From Pelatocladus maniniholoensis HA4357-MV3 (GTDB lineage Bacteria; Cyanobacteriota; Cyanobacteriia; Cyanobacteriales; Nostocaceae), in assembly GCA_019359115.1 (NCBI GenBank), contig JAHHHW010000139.1, forward strand, positions 1-33,263: a stretch of DNA of 33,263 bases. Reading direction: 5' to 3'. This document shows positions 1 to 8,211 of this stretch, in pieces (the stretch's first letter is position 1; every line of letters starts with the position of its first letter). The position numbers and the translations under genes are program-made. The notes under the pieces are model-generated. The model was not told the DNA's origin and made no database searches. It saw only the letters and a program-made list of their open reading frames with translations.

Positions 1-57
1 TATTAATCGCTTGGTTTCTTGAGGATTCTCCTCTATGTGATTTAGTACGTTACTCAT
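1..57 (-). CDS. Transposase N-terminus, partial (runs off the window)
   Basis: The minus strand opens with ATG at 57-55 and stays open to the window edge for 19 codons, beginning MSNVLNHIEENPQETKRLI. This resembles from memory the N-terminus of a family of cyanobacterial IS5-group transposases (helix-turn-helix, DDE_Tnp_4 type) that start MSNVLNYIE-. No good Shine-Dalgarno sequence precedes it. It lies directly beside the truncated end of tnpB, so this IS may have removed the tnpB 5' end. The family call rests on a short stretch; the rest of the gene is outside the window. Confidence 0.45.
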   Translation of the reverse strand, partial: MSNVLNHIEENPQETKRLI

Positions 58-125
58 ATTTTGGTGTCAAAAAACTTCTATTGACGTTCTTTTACCACAA
101 AATATACTATTTTGGAGATGTTTAA

Positions 126-1178
126 TGGTTAGGGGATTGTTATTCTCAGGTTTTGCAATCTGTAAGTCTCAATCTTAGTCGTGCGTATCAAAACTTTTTT
201 GAAGGTAGAGCAAAATATCCAAGATTCAAATCAAAGCACCATCGTCAATCAATCCAGTATCCCCAAAAAGTAAAACAAGTTGATGAAACTTTGAAATTTC
301 CCGGTAAATTGGGAATCGTCAAAGCTAAAATCCATCGACCACTTGACGGGGTAATCAAAACAGTAACTGTTAGTAAATGTCCATCTGGCAAATACTACGC
401 ATCAGTTCTGATGGAATATGAGGGGGATTATCCAGCAACAAGTAATCAGGGTAAAGTTGTTGGGATTGATTTAGGAATCAAGGATTTTGCAATTACCTAT
501 GATGGCGATAAAGTCTCCAAGTATCCCAACCCAAGACACCTATCTAAATATGAAAAGAAACTAGCCGTAAAACAACGTATTGCTGCACGAAAAAACAAAG
601 GCAGTAATCGTCGTAGAAAAGCAAACAAGATTGTCGCTAGGGTATACGAACAAGTTAGCAATGTCCGCCAAGACTACCTACACAAACTGTCTAGAAAGAT
701 AGTTGATAACAATCAGGTAGTAGTAGTCGAAAACCTTTTTGTCTTGGGCATGGTACCCTTCGGGAACGCCAAGGGCGAACGTAACCACAAACTAGCAAAG
801 GCAATATCTGATACTGGATGGGGAACCTTTGTAAACTTCCTTGGCTACAAATTAGAACGTAGTGGCGGGAAATTGATAGAGATAAACCGATGGTTCCCCA
901 GTTCCAAAGTTTGCTCTAATTGTCATTACCAAATATCTGAGTTGCCGTTAGATGTGAGAACTTGGACAAGTCCAAGTTGTGGCACTCATCAAGATCGAGA
1001 TGGTAATGCAGCAGTAAATATTAGAGCCGAAGGTATCAGAATGCTGTCCTCCTCTGGGACGGGGGAGGCTAACGCCAATGGAGAGGATGTAAGACCAATT
1101 CGCGGACGCAAATCCAAGATGAGGCAGTCTTCTGTGAGATTGGAAGCCCACACTGACCTGACGGTACAGTGTGGGTAG
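126..1178 (+). pseudogene. tnpB: IS200/IS605 (IS1341-type) tnpB, 5'-truncated and decaying
   Basis: RNA-guided nuclease accessory protein of IS200/IS605 elements. Seen: the frame opens after the TAA at 123-125 and the recognisable sequence starts at WLGDCYSQVLQ, so roughly the first 80-90 residues of a normal TnpB are missing. The TTG at 153 is only a possible start. RuvC parts remain: Asp in VGIDLGIKDFA (nt 468-470), Glu in VVVVENL, and the last Asp in HQDRDGNAA. The C-terminal zinc ribbon is damaged: CSNC is intact, but the second pair reads SPSC instead of CPSC (Ser codon 969-971). Nine extra codons at 756-782 match a short interspersed repeat. Inference: a non-functional remnant, though the right-end hairpin survives. 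Confidence 0.88.
756..782. repeat. 27-nt interspersed repeat inserted in frame inside tnpB
   Basis: The segment CCCTTCGGGAACGCC-AAGGGCGAACGT adds nine codons (PFGNAKGER) between GMV and NHKLAKAISD, two blocks that are contiguous in typical TnpB proteins. CCCTT and AAGGG give it dyad symmetry, and GTA occurs at both junctions (753-755 and 781-783), like a short target duplication. The uninterrupted arrangement is from memory of the family. Confidence 0.6.
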
Positions 1179-1183
1179 TTCAC
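1147..1183 (+). other. IS200/IS605 right-end hairpin and cleavage region
   Basis: A perfect 9-bp stem, CCCACACTG (1147-1155) with CAGTGTGGG (1167-1175), has an 11-nt loop and overlaps the 3' end of tnpB. It is followed by TAGTTCAC. IS200/IS605 transposases recognise such a subterminal hairpin at the right end, and in active elements the same region forms the 3' part of the omega RNA. The left end was not found. Confidence 0.75.
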
Positions 1184-1213
1184 TATCAACATAAGCCGTT
1201 CACTCAAATTAAT

Positions 1214-2125
1214 ATGAACCCCAAAATTGCCTGTCAACTATGGGAACTTCTTTGGCGAGATTATAGCAGCAGGGTAAGGTATGCCCACACTTATGCACAA
1301 ATGATTATTAAAGCGGGTGGTACTGTTGCTAATGATCACATTGCTTTTCGGTCTTTACGTATGGTTGTAGATAGTCCACAGGGTAAAGTCAACTTAGGGA
1401 TTGAGTATTTGGGGAAATTCGCCGAAGCTTTAGGTTATGAGGCCGCTGGAGAGTATATATTTACTGAAACTCATCTCTATGCCCGGCATTATCGTCATCC
1501 TCAAGAAGCAGAATTCAATTTACCCAAGTTGTTTATTAGTGAGTTGATTGTGGATAACTTACCACCGGAAACTATTCAACTCATTCAACAAACGGTAAGT
1601 GGTGTCAATTTACTAAGTTATTCAGCAATTATTAATAGCTTTAACTATGATACCGAACGTCTTGCCAAGGAACTCCTGAAAATTTTTACCTGCCCTTGGC
1701 AACCTCCTCGACGTTCTATAGTCGAAGAAGTTAATAAAGTTAGTCAATACGGTGCTTGGGTATTACTACATGGTTATGCAGTCAACCACTTTACAGGCTA
1801 TGTTAACCGCCAAAATACCCCAGAGTATCCAGATATTGATGCTACAGCTCGTGGTTTAGCAAAGTTAGGCGTACCAATGAAATCAGAAATTGAAGGAGAT
1901 GTTAGCTGTGGCTTAAGACAAACAGCAACGCAAGCAGTAACAGAGATAGTAACAGTATTAGATGAGTTGACTGACACAGAAATTCAGATTCCTTGGACTT
2001 ACGCTTACTACGAAATTGCCCAACGCTATATGGTGGAAGAAGAGTCAGGAAAGAGAGTTTTGTTTGATGCTTTCTTAGGAAGAAATGCTCAACAGTTGTT
2101 TGAAATGACTCGAATACAGAATTAG
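1214..2125 (+). CDS. DUF1338 family protein (2-oxoadipate dioxygenase/decarboxylase-like)
   Basis: 303 residues. The family includes HglS/YdcJ-type Fe(II) enzymes that convert 2-oxoadipate to 2-hydroxyglutarate in lysine breakdown; whether the cyanobacterial members do this is unknown. Seen: the conserved N-terminal NDHIAFRSL with a likely metal-binding His, a second region VNHFTGYVN, and a late Glu in YYEIAQRY. I chose ATG 1214 (MNPKIACQLWE) because an upstream extension to 1169 would overlap the tnpB tail and its hairpin and carries no family sequence. The gene lies immediately downstream of the IS right end, so its promoter region was probably altered by that insertion. It converges with the gene ending at 2188. 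Confidence 0.8.
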   Translation: MNPKIACQLWELLWRDYSSRVRYAHTYAQMIIKAGGTVANDHIAFRSLRMVVDSPQGKVNLGIEYLGKFAEALGYEAAGEYIFTETHLYARHYRHPQEAEFNLPKLFISELIVDNLPPETIQLIQQTVSGVNLLSYSAIINSFNYDTERLAKELLKIFTCPWQPPRRSIVEEVNKVSQYGAWVLLHGYAVNHFTGYVNRQNTPEYPDIDATARGLAKLGVPMKSEIEGDVSCGLRQTATQAVTEIVTVLDELTDTEIQIPWTYAYYEIAQRYMVEEESGKRVLFDAFLGRNAQQLFEMTRIQN

Positions 2126-2128
2126 TTT

Positions 2129-2192
2129 GTTAGTTGTTGATTATTGCTTGTTGTTTGGAAAAACCACTAACTAACAACCATCAACAATTAAC
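2129..2192. terminator. Bidirectional terminator hairpin between convergent genes
   Basis: GTTAGTTGTTGAT (2129-2141) pairs along its whole length (13 bp, one G-T) with ATCAACAATTAAC (2180-2192). The loop contains weaker inner pairing. It sits between convergent genes and overlaps the last codons of the minus-strand gene. The arms are built from the GTTAGTT-type heptamers that recur in the window. Confidence 0.6.
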
Positions 2193-2448
2193 GACTTTTA
2201 TCTGTATTTTCATCTGTTGATAATTGATACGACTCCAAAATACCACTGCGAATCATTAATGAGGGCCAAATTAATAAGAAAAAACCCATCCATGTGAGTA
2301 CAGGAATCGCAATCAGAACTGTTAGCCAGACAATTTTCAATATTATCCAACTACCACTAATCAAGGTTACGCCTGTAAGCAGTATAGACCAAGGCTGACA
2401 CCACCAAGGCTTGAATTTCCAAGGACTAATAGGTTTTGATTGAGACAT
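2188..2448 (-). CDS. Small two-helix membrane protein, DUF6737-like
   Basis: 86 residues. No function is known. Seen: a Trp/Pro-rich cytoplasmic-looking N-terminus (ISPWKFKPWWCQPWSI) followed by two hydrophobic segments at about residues 22-42 and 44-64, then a polar tail. From memory this matches a short cyanobacteria-specific membrane family (DUF6737), but I cannot verify the number. Its start is ATG at 2448. It is followed upstream on the same strand by another small gene 40 bp away, so the two may be co-transcribed. The family probably acts in thylakoid or plasma membrane, which is only inference from hydrophobicity. Confidence 0.7.
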   Translation of the reverse strand: MSQSKPISPWKFKPWWCQPWSILLTGVTLISGSWIILKIVWLTVLIAIPVLTWMGFFLLIWPSLMIRSGILESYQLSTDENTDKSR

Positions 2449-2488
2449 TTACTTCAGTTATCAGTTATCATGGTTCCGTGTTCCTGAT

Positions 2489-2947
2489 TTAATTTTGTTT
2501 CCATGCTTCTAAAGATACGTATTCATTCTTGATAATATCTAGAACTTGGATATCACCACTCGGATTCAAGACGCGAAACCAATAAATTGTATCCATGTAA
2601 TCTATATGATTTTCATATATTTGCACTGTGTAGTAAGGTGCTTCTGGAGTTGGAGAACTATCAACCTTCGCTGCAACACGTATTTTTCCATTGGAGAGTT
2701 TTTCAATTTCTCTGGCTTTACGTTGTACTTGTGGTAGTTTCCAAACTAAGTTGAGGGCTGTTTTTTCATCAAGTGCTTGGGTAGCCTGAGTAATCTTGAC
2801 AGTTTTAGAGGATTTTTGCTCAATCTGAACATGTTTAGTCTGAAAATATTTACTGTGACTTTGAGCAATAGTTGAGTGACACGTTAACCCAATGAGTAAA
2901 GAAGCGGTGAAAGGATAACATAGCGATCGCTTGATGAAGCTACCCAT
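2489..2947 (-). CDS. Hypothetical exported protein
   Basis: 152 residues; not recognised. The N-terminus MGSFIKRSLCYPFTASLLIG followed by LTCHSTIAQ looks like a signal peptide, with likely cleavage after the AQ near residue 29. The mature part is charged and soluble, with a Lys-rich stretch and a C-terminal beta-rich part (YYTVQIYENHIDYMDTIYWF). I prefer ATG 2947 over the in-frame GTG at 2953, which would only add two residues. It is oriented like murG (55-60 bp further upstream on the same strand) and may be read through from it. Confidence 0.65.
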   Translation of the reverse strand: MGSFIKRSLCYPFTASLLIGLTCHSTIAQSHSKYFQTKHVQIEQKSSKTVKITQATQALDEKTALNLVWKLPQVQRKAREIEKLSNGKIRVAAKVDSSPTPEAPYYTVQIYENHIDYMDTIYWFRVLNPSGDIQVLDIIKNEYVSLEAWKQN

Positions 2948-3007
2948 AAGCACAATTGTTTGCTCTTGTTAAAATTCGGTTTTAATTCGTAACATAAATA
3001 TTTTCCT

Positions 3008-4081
3008 CTATTTTTCCACCATTTCTCGGACTAAATGCGCCAATTTCTCTGCACTATCAGCAGGTGCAATAGTTTTAGCTTTTTCCCCCATCACTTTTAA
3101 CTGTTGTGGTGACTGTAAGAGGTGCAAAACTTCTGTTTGCAATTTCTCAAGTGTCAATTCTGTTTGCTGAAACATCAATGCTGCACCGATTGAGTTAAAT
3201 ACTTTGGCGTTGTAGGTTTGATGATCTTCAGCTGCAAACGGATAAGGAATTAAAATTGCAGGCGTACCACACACTGCTAATTCTGTTAGACTACCTGCAC
3301 CAGAACGACTGATGGCTAAATTTGCGCGTTGCAGTAAGGCTGCCATGTTGTTATAAAAAGGCAAAGATATATACTGCGGATGTTTTAAACTTTCCGCTTC
3401 AGGATCTTTATCGCCTGTCAAATGTACAATCCAAGCACCAACATCAAACCAAGCTGTTGCACACTCACGCACTAACTTGTTAATGGCGACTGCACCTTGA
3501 CTACCACCAAAGACAACGATGACAGGTACATTTTCAGGAATACATAAATCTAGTGATGCGGCGATCCCTAGTTTTAAAAATTCCGAGCGTACTGGAGTAC
3601 TAGTGTAAATCGTCTTGGCACGGGGTAAATACTTGGCAGCAACTTCAAATCCTAATGCGACAGCATTACACCAAGGCCCGAAAAATCGCGTGACTTTTCC
3701 TGGTAAAGCATTTGATTCATGGAGTATTACGGGCATATTTAGCGATCGCGCCGCAATTACTGCTGGTCCAGCAATATATCCTCCTGTGGTGAATACTCCC
3801 TGAAATTGACCATTTTGTAAAATTTTCCTAACTTTAAGAATGGAACTGATCAGTTTACTTACAGTCAGTAGCGATGAGATGCCAAAACCTTTTTGAAATC
3901 CTTCAACAGAAATAGTATTCAATCTATACTGTTGGGGGACAAGCTGAGTTTCTAGACGATTGGGTACACCCAACCATTCGATTTGATAATCTGGCAATTC
4001 TTGCGCTAATGCGATCGCTGGAAATAAGTGTCCGCCAGTTCCACTTGCTGCTATCAATAATTTTATTGGTGCGTCTGCCAT
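3008..4081 (-). CDS. murG: UDP-N-acetylglucosamine--lipid I N-acetylglucosaminyltransferase MurG
   Basis: 357 residues, normal length. MurG transfers GlcNAc from UDP-GlcNAc to undecaprenyl-PP-MurNAc-pentapeptide (lipid I), making lipid II at the inner face of the cytoplasmic membrane. Seen: the glycine-rich N-terminal loop GTGGHLFPA (residues 14-22), HESNALPGKVTRF, the GGSQGA loop opening the C-terminal GT-B domain, and SRSGAGSLTEL with PYPFAAEDHQTYNA, which bind UDP-GlcNAc. The start is ATG 4081. No other mur genes are adjacent, so it is not in a dcw cluster here. It is divergent from the exported-protein gene at 4221. Confidence 0.97.
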   Translation of the reverse strand: MADAPIKLLIAASGTGGHLFPAIALAQELPDYQIEWLGVPNRLETQLVPQQYRLNTISVEGFQKGFGISSLLTVSKLISSILKVRKILQNGQFQGVFTTGGYIAGPAVIAARSLNMPVILHESNALPGKVTRFFGPWCNAVALGFEVAAKYLPRAKTIYTSTPVRSEFLKLGIAASLDLCIPENVPVIVVFGGSQGAVAINKLVRECATAWFDVGAWIVHLTGDKDPEAESLKHPQYISLPFYNNMAALLQRANLAISRSGAGSLTELAVCGTPAILIPYPFAAEDHQTYNAKVFNSIGAALMFQQTELTLEKLQTEVLHLLQSPQQLKVMGEKAKTIAPADSAEKLAHLVREMVEK

Positions 4082-4220
4082 CTACCCACTACCATGTCAA
4101 CGCTTAGTTTCACTAAGATAAAACAATTTTCCTACCTTGTTGTAAACTGTTTCGGAATTTAATCTACAACAGCTTTAAGGCAAGAATCTCTTTTGTAGTC
4201 AAACTACCAATTTAATCCCA

Positions 4221-5033
4221 ATGCGTAGACTGATTATCCTACTCTTTAAACGCCAATCACGCTTCCCATCCAGCCGTTGGATACTTTTGCTACTACTTAC
4301 TATTGGTTTTACGACTGGTTGGAAATGCGCTCAAGCTAGCACGTCACCGAACGCACCCCCTGAACTCAATAACCTATTGACGCAAATTGATACAGCAGCA
4401 AACCAGCGTAATGTCAAAGGAGTAATGCAGTTCTACAGTCCCAACTTCAGGCATGGGGATGGATTAAACTATCAAAGCATGGAACAAGCTTTGAATACAT
4501 TGTGGAAACAATACCCCCAACTCAAATACAGTACGCAGTTGCAATCTTGGAAACCTCAAGGTAATGTGATCGTCGCTGATACGGTGACGAAAATAACTGG
4601 CTTACCTTCCCCAAACAATAATAATATGGCTTTATCAGCCACAATTACATCACGTCAGCAAATTTCTGGGGGAAAAGTCATTCGCCAAGATATTTTGTCA
4701 GAACGTACTCAAGTTACTGCTGGTAGTCAACCACCACAAATTGATTTTAAATTGCCACAACAGGTTAAAGTTGGTCAGCAATACAGTTTTGATGCGATCG
4801 TCCAAGAACCTCTAGGCGAAGATTACATTTTGGGAACAGCTTTGGAAGAACCAATCAAAGCAAACAAATATCTCAGTCCTACACCTGTAGACTTAGAGTT
4901 ACTTTCATCTGGTGGTATTTTCAAAGTTGGTAAAGCACCCATGACTCCTGGTAGTCAATGGGTTTCGGCGGTGATCATGCGCGGAGATGGTATGACAATG
5001 ATCACTCAACGAATGCAAGTAGTGAAAAAATAA
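4221..5033 (+). CDS. Exported NTF2-like (SnoaL-type) domain protein
   Basis: 270 residues. A basic N-terminus and a hydrophobic segment (about residues 20-35, WILLLLLTIGFTTGW) followed by CAQAS suggest export or membrane anchoring. Residues 48-150 resemble a nuclear-transport-factor-2-like fold: an N-terminal helix LLTQIDTAANQRNVKGVMQFYSPNF, then beta strands through VIVADTVTKITG and RQQISGGKVIRQDILSERTQV. A second beta-rich domain (about 160-265) follows. NTF2-like domains bind small ligands or serve as protein interaction modules; no catalytic role can be assigned. It stands alone on plus, divergent from murG. Confidence 0.7.
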   Translation: MRRLIILLFKRQSRFPSSRWILLLLLTIGFTTGWKCAQASTSPNAPPELNNLLTQIDTAANQRNVKGVMQFYSPNFRHGDGLNYQSMEQALNTLWKQYPQLKYSTQLQSWKPQGNVIVADTVTKITGLPSPNNNNMALSATITSRQQISGGKVIRQDILSERTQVTAGSQPPQIDFKLPQQVKVGQQYSFDAIVQEPLGEDYILGTALEEPIKANKYLSPTPVDLELLSSGGIFKVGKAPMTPGSQWVSAVIMRGDGMTMITQRMQVVKK

Positions 5034-5074
5034 TTAGTCATTAGTCTTTTGGGAGCATCCCAATTTTTAAATAT

Positions 5075-5205
5075 ACCGCGCTTGGGTTTAAACCCTTAGC
5101 TAGTAGCAAAAGTCGTCTAAAGACGACTTAAATAAATCAAACAGAACAGTCTGCTTCAACAGATTTTAGCTATCAGACTGCAATTTAAATCGCAGGTGAG
5201 TTTTT
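5075..5205. repeat. Interspersed palindromic repeat cluster in an intergenic region
   Basis: The gap after 5033 is filled by dyad-symmetric pieces of the kind scattered through Nostocales genomes: GGGTTTAAACCC, then AGTCGTC-TAAA-GACGACT (a 7-bp stem near 5110-5128), then CAGTCTG...CAGACTG-type arms around 5147-5182. There is no coding potential. It could act as a terminator for the gene ending at 5033. Confidence 0.55.
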
Positions 5206-5241
5206 TGAACATTTGAGATTCCCTTGACCCTTGACCAAAAA

Positions 5242-6024
5242 ATGCTTTCTCTACAAAATCGAATTGTTTTAATTACTGGTGCGAGTAGCGGTATTGGTGC
5301 TGCTTGTGCCAAAGTGTTTGCTAGTGCTGGCGCAAAATTGATTTTAGCGGCGCGACGTCAAGAACGTTTGCAGGAATTAGCAGATAGTCTTGTAGAAACT
5401 TATCATGGCAAGTCTGGTCAGATACATTTATTACAGTTAGATGTACGCGATCGCTCTGCTGTTGAATCTGCTATATCTAGTCTTCCTAGCGCTTGGTCAG
5501 AAATTGATATTCTGATCAATAATGCAGGTTTAAGTCGCGGTTTAGACAAACTCTATAAGGGTAAATTTGAGGATTGGGAAGAAATGATTGATACCAATAT
5601 CAAAGGTTTACTCTACCTCAGTCGCTATGTTGTACCTGGAATGGTGAGTCGCGATCGCGGTCATGTAATAAATATTGGTTCGATCGCTGCTTATCAAACT
5701 TATCCCGGTGGTAACGTTTATTGTGGTACAAAAGCAGCAGTCAGAGCAATTTCTGAAGGCTTAAAACAAGATTTATTGGGAACTTTGGTAAAAATCACTT
5801 CTGTTGACCCCGGTATGGTAGAAACAGAATTTAGCGAAGTGCGGTTTCACGGGGACACAGAACGCGCTGACAAGGTTTACCAAGGACTCACCCCCCTGAC
5901 TGGTGAAGATGTTGCTGATGTGGTCTTTTTTTGCGCCACCCGACCAGCCCATGTCAATATTAATCAAGTAATCCTGATGCCTGTTGATCAAGCTAGCACC
6001 ACACTCGTAAATCGTCGCAGTTAA
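5242..6024 (+). CDS. SDR family NAD(P)-dependent oxidoreductase
   Basis: 260 residues, a classical short-chain dehydrogenase resembling YdfG-type 3-hydroxy-acid dehydrogenases; the substrate is not determinable. Seen: the cofactor loop TGASSGIG (residues 12-19), the basic AARRQERL just after beta-2, which favours NADP(H), NNAG near residue 94, a catalytic Ser in INIGSIAAY, and YCGTK (Tyr and Lys near 160-164). ATG 5242 gives the normal N-terminus (MLSLQNRIVLITG). The upstream TTG at 5224 only adds repeat-derived residues. It is a single gene on plus, 180 bp before the permease. Confidence 0.9.
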   Translation: MLSLQNRIVLITGASSGIGAACAKVFASAGAKLILAARRQERLQELADSLVETYHGKSGQIHLLQLDVRDRSAVESAISSLPSAWSEIDILINNAGLSRGLDKLYKGKFEDWEEMIDTNIKGLLYLSRYVVPGMVSRDRGHVINIGSIAAYQTYPGGNVYCGTKAAVRAISEGLKQDLLGTLVKITSVDPGMVETEFSEVRFHGDTERADKVYQGLTPLTGEDVADVVFFCATRPAHVNINQVILMPVDQASTTLVNRRS

Positions 6025-6206
6025 AATAAGCTCTTGCGCCGAGTTTGTGTGATTATTTTAATTTACCGCAGTGGTGAACTGGGGGCAGATATATTTTGCT
6101 TTAATGTTTAAGTATGATGGCAGTAAAAAGCTATAGCAAGCACGACCCCAGAATTTATTGTAGGTAATCAAAGTAAGATAAAAGCAATGCAACAGGAGTA
6201 TTGTTG

Positions 6207-8138
6207 ATGGCTGGACCTATTGTCCCACCAAAACAACATCGCAAACGACTCGTTAGCTGGTTACTCAAAGAAGATCGTAACGACAAAGGTGAGGATTCTC
6301 AACATCCTTGGTGGCAGGTGATGTGCCTGACGGGGGTCGATTATTTTTCCACACTTGGTTATCAGCCTGGTATTGCTGCCTTAGCCGCAGGGGTTTTATC
6401 TCCTCTGGCTACCTTAATTCTAATTTTGCTGACACTGTTTGGTGCATTACCTATATATCGCCGAGTTGCTGCGACTAGTCCTCATGGAGAGGGATCGATC
6501 GCTATGCTGGAAAATCTCCTTCCTTGGTGGCAAGGCAAGCTATTTGTTTTATGTTTGCTTGGCTTTGCAGGAACTGATTTTATCATCACGATCACTCTTT
6601 CCGCAGCCGATGCCACAGCCCACATTATTGAAAATCCTCTCATCCCAGAGTTTTTACACGGACAATCAATCAGTATTACGCTTATTCTAATTGCGTTGCT
6701 TGGTGGCGTATTTTTGAGAGGCTTTAAAGAAGCGATCGGTCTTGCTGTGTTTTTAGTCGCTGCATATTTGTTGCTGAACTTAATTACGATTGGTGTTGGT
6801 GCATACCAGGTTTTACAACAGCCAATCGTGATTTCTAATTGGCAAACTCACTTGTTTACCAGTTATTCAAATCCTTTCATGATGATTGGTGCAGCCGCCC
6901 TGCTATTTCCGAAGTTAGCATTAGGATTATCTGGGTTTGAGACTGGTGTGGCGGTGATGCCGTTGGTGAAAGGAAATGAGCATGAAACCGAAGCAAACCC
7001 CAGAGGACGCATTCGTAACACCTACAATCTGCTGACAACTGCGGCGGTAATTATGAGCTTCTTCTTATTTACCAGCAGTTTGGTGACTATTCTACTCATT
7101 CCTAGTGCAGAATTTCAAACAGGGGGCAAAGCAAGTGGACGCGCCCTCGCATACCTAGCTCATCGTTATTTGGGGGATGGCTTTGGAACTATTTATGATT
7201 TAAGTACAATTTCTATCTTATGGTTTGCTGGTGCATCTGCAATGGCAGGGCTATTGAATATTGTCCCTCGCTACCTACCACGCTATGGTATGGCACCAGA
7301 TTGGACACGGATGATTCGACCTCTGGTGTTGGTATATACAGCGATCGCTTTTGTAGTAACGATTCTCTTTAAAGCAGATGTAGAAGCTCAAGGTGGAGCC
7401 TACGCAACAGGGGTATTGGTATTAATGACTTCTGCTGCTTTGGCTGTAACTCTAGCTGCTCGGCGTCGGCGATCAACACGAGGAATATTGTCCTTTGGTT
7501 TGATTACACTATTGTTTGTTTATACCACCATTGTTAACATCATTGAAAGACCAGAAGGTATCCAAATTGCTGCCTTTTTTATAGGTGTAATTATTATTAC
7601 CTCTCTAGTTTCACGAGTCTGGCGTTCCACCGAACTGCGAGTAGAGCAAATAAAAATGGACGAAACAGCTCGTCGCTTTATTCTTGAAGAAGAAGAGCAT
7701 CAGGGTACAATCCGATTAATTGCCAATCGCTTGAATGAAGGGGATGAACGAGAATACTTCTTAAAAGAGAAGGAAGTGCGTGAAGACAACCATATTCCTC
7801 AGACAGATTCTGTTTTGTTTATGGAAATTCAAGTATCCGACGCCTCAGTTTTTTCCGAAATCATTCAGGTAACAGGAGTACAAGTTGGAAACTATCGCAT
7901 TTTACGAGCTAGGGGTGCTGCTGTACCAAATACAATTGCAGCTATCCTCTTGTATATCCGAGATCAAACCGGGAAACTACCACACGCCTATTTCGGTTGG
8001 ATAGAAGGTAATCCCATTCAATATTTGTTACGTTTCATCCTTTTTGGTGAAGGGGATATAGCTATAGTTACTCGTGAAGTTCTTCGTAAAGCCGAGAAAA
8101 ATCCCGAACACCGTCCCGTTATTCATGTGGGGGGATAG
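6207..8138 (+). CDS. APC family permease (amino acid transporter-like)
   Basis: 643 residues. About 11-12 hydrophobic segments fill residues 40-470, followed by a cytoplasmic C-terminal domain of about 150 residues. The signature [20 protein letters not shown] near the first helix is shared with a bacterial subgroup of APC-superfamily transporters, usually annotated as amino acid permeases. The substrate is unknown. ATG 6207 is preceded by GGAG at 6195-6198 with good spacing, which decides it over the two TTG codons just before. The gene converges with egtD, and a long hairpin separates them. Confidence 0.85.
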   Translation: MAGPIVPPKQHRKRLVSWLLKEDRNDKGEDSQHPWWQVMCLTGVDYFSTLGYQPGIAALAAGVLSPLATLILILLTLFGALPIYRRVAATSPHGEGSIAMLENLLPWWQGKLFVLCLLGFAGTDFIITITLSAADATAHIIENPLIPEFLHGQSISITLILIALLGGVFLRGFKEAIGLAVFLVAAYLLLNLITIGVGAYQVLQQPIVISNWQTHLFTSYSNPFMMIGAAALLFPKLALGLSGFETGVAVMPLVKGNEHETEANPRGRIRNTYNLLTTAAVIMSFFLFTSSLVTILLIPSAEFQTGGKASGRALAYLAHRYLGDGFGTIYDLSTISILWFAGASAMAGLLNIVPRYLPRYGMAPDWTRMIRPLVLVYTAIAFVVTILFKADVEAQGGAYATGVLVLMTSAALAVTLAARRRRSTRGILSFGLITLLFVYTTIVNIIERPEGIQIAAFFIGVIIITSLVSRVWRSTELRVEQIKMDETARRFILEEEEHQGTIRLIANRLNEGDEREYFLKEKEVREDNHIPQTDSVLFMEIQVSDASVFSEIIQVTGVQVGNYRILRARGAAVPNTIAAILLYIRDQTGKLPHAYFGWIEGNPIQYLLRFILFGEGDIAIVTREVLRKAEKNPEHRPVIHVGG

Positions 8139-8140
8139 TT

Positions 8141-8191
8141 ATCAGTTATCAGTTAACAGTTATCAAATTAAACTGTTAACTGATAACTGAT
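8141..8191. terminator. 21-bp perfect hairpin made of heptamer repeats, bidirectional terminator
   Basis: Positions 8141-8161 and 8171-8191 are exact reverse complements (21 bp) around a 9-nt loop. Each arm is a tandem of the heptamer TATCAGT/ACTGATA. It lies 3 bp after the permease stop and 20 bp before the egtD stop, as expected for a shared terminator of convergent genes. Confidence 0.75.
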
Positions 8192-8211
8192 TCATGTCCG
8201 ATCCCTTATCC

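Noticed and set aside
1169-1213. Upstream extension of the DUF1338 gene
   Set aside because: It runs through the IS right-end hairpin; the conserved protein starts at MNPKIACQLWE (1214).
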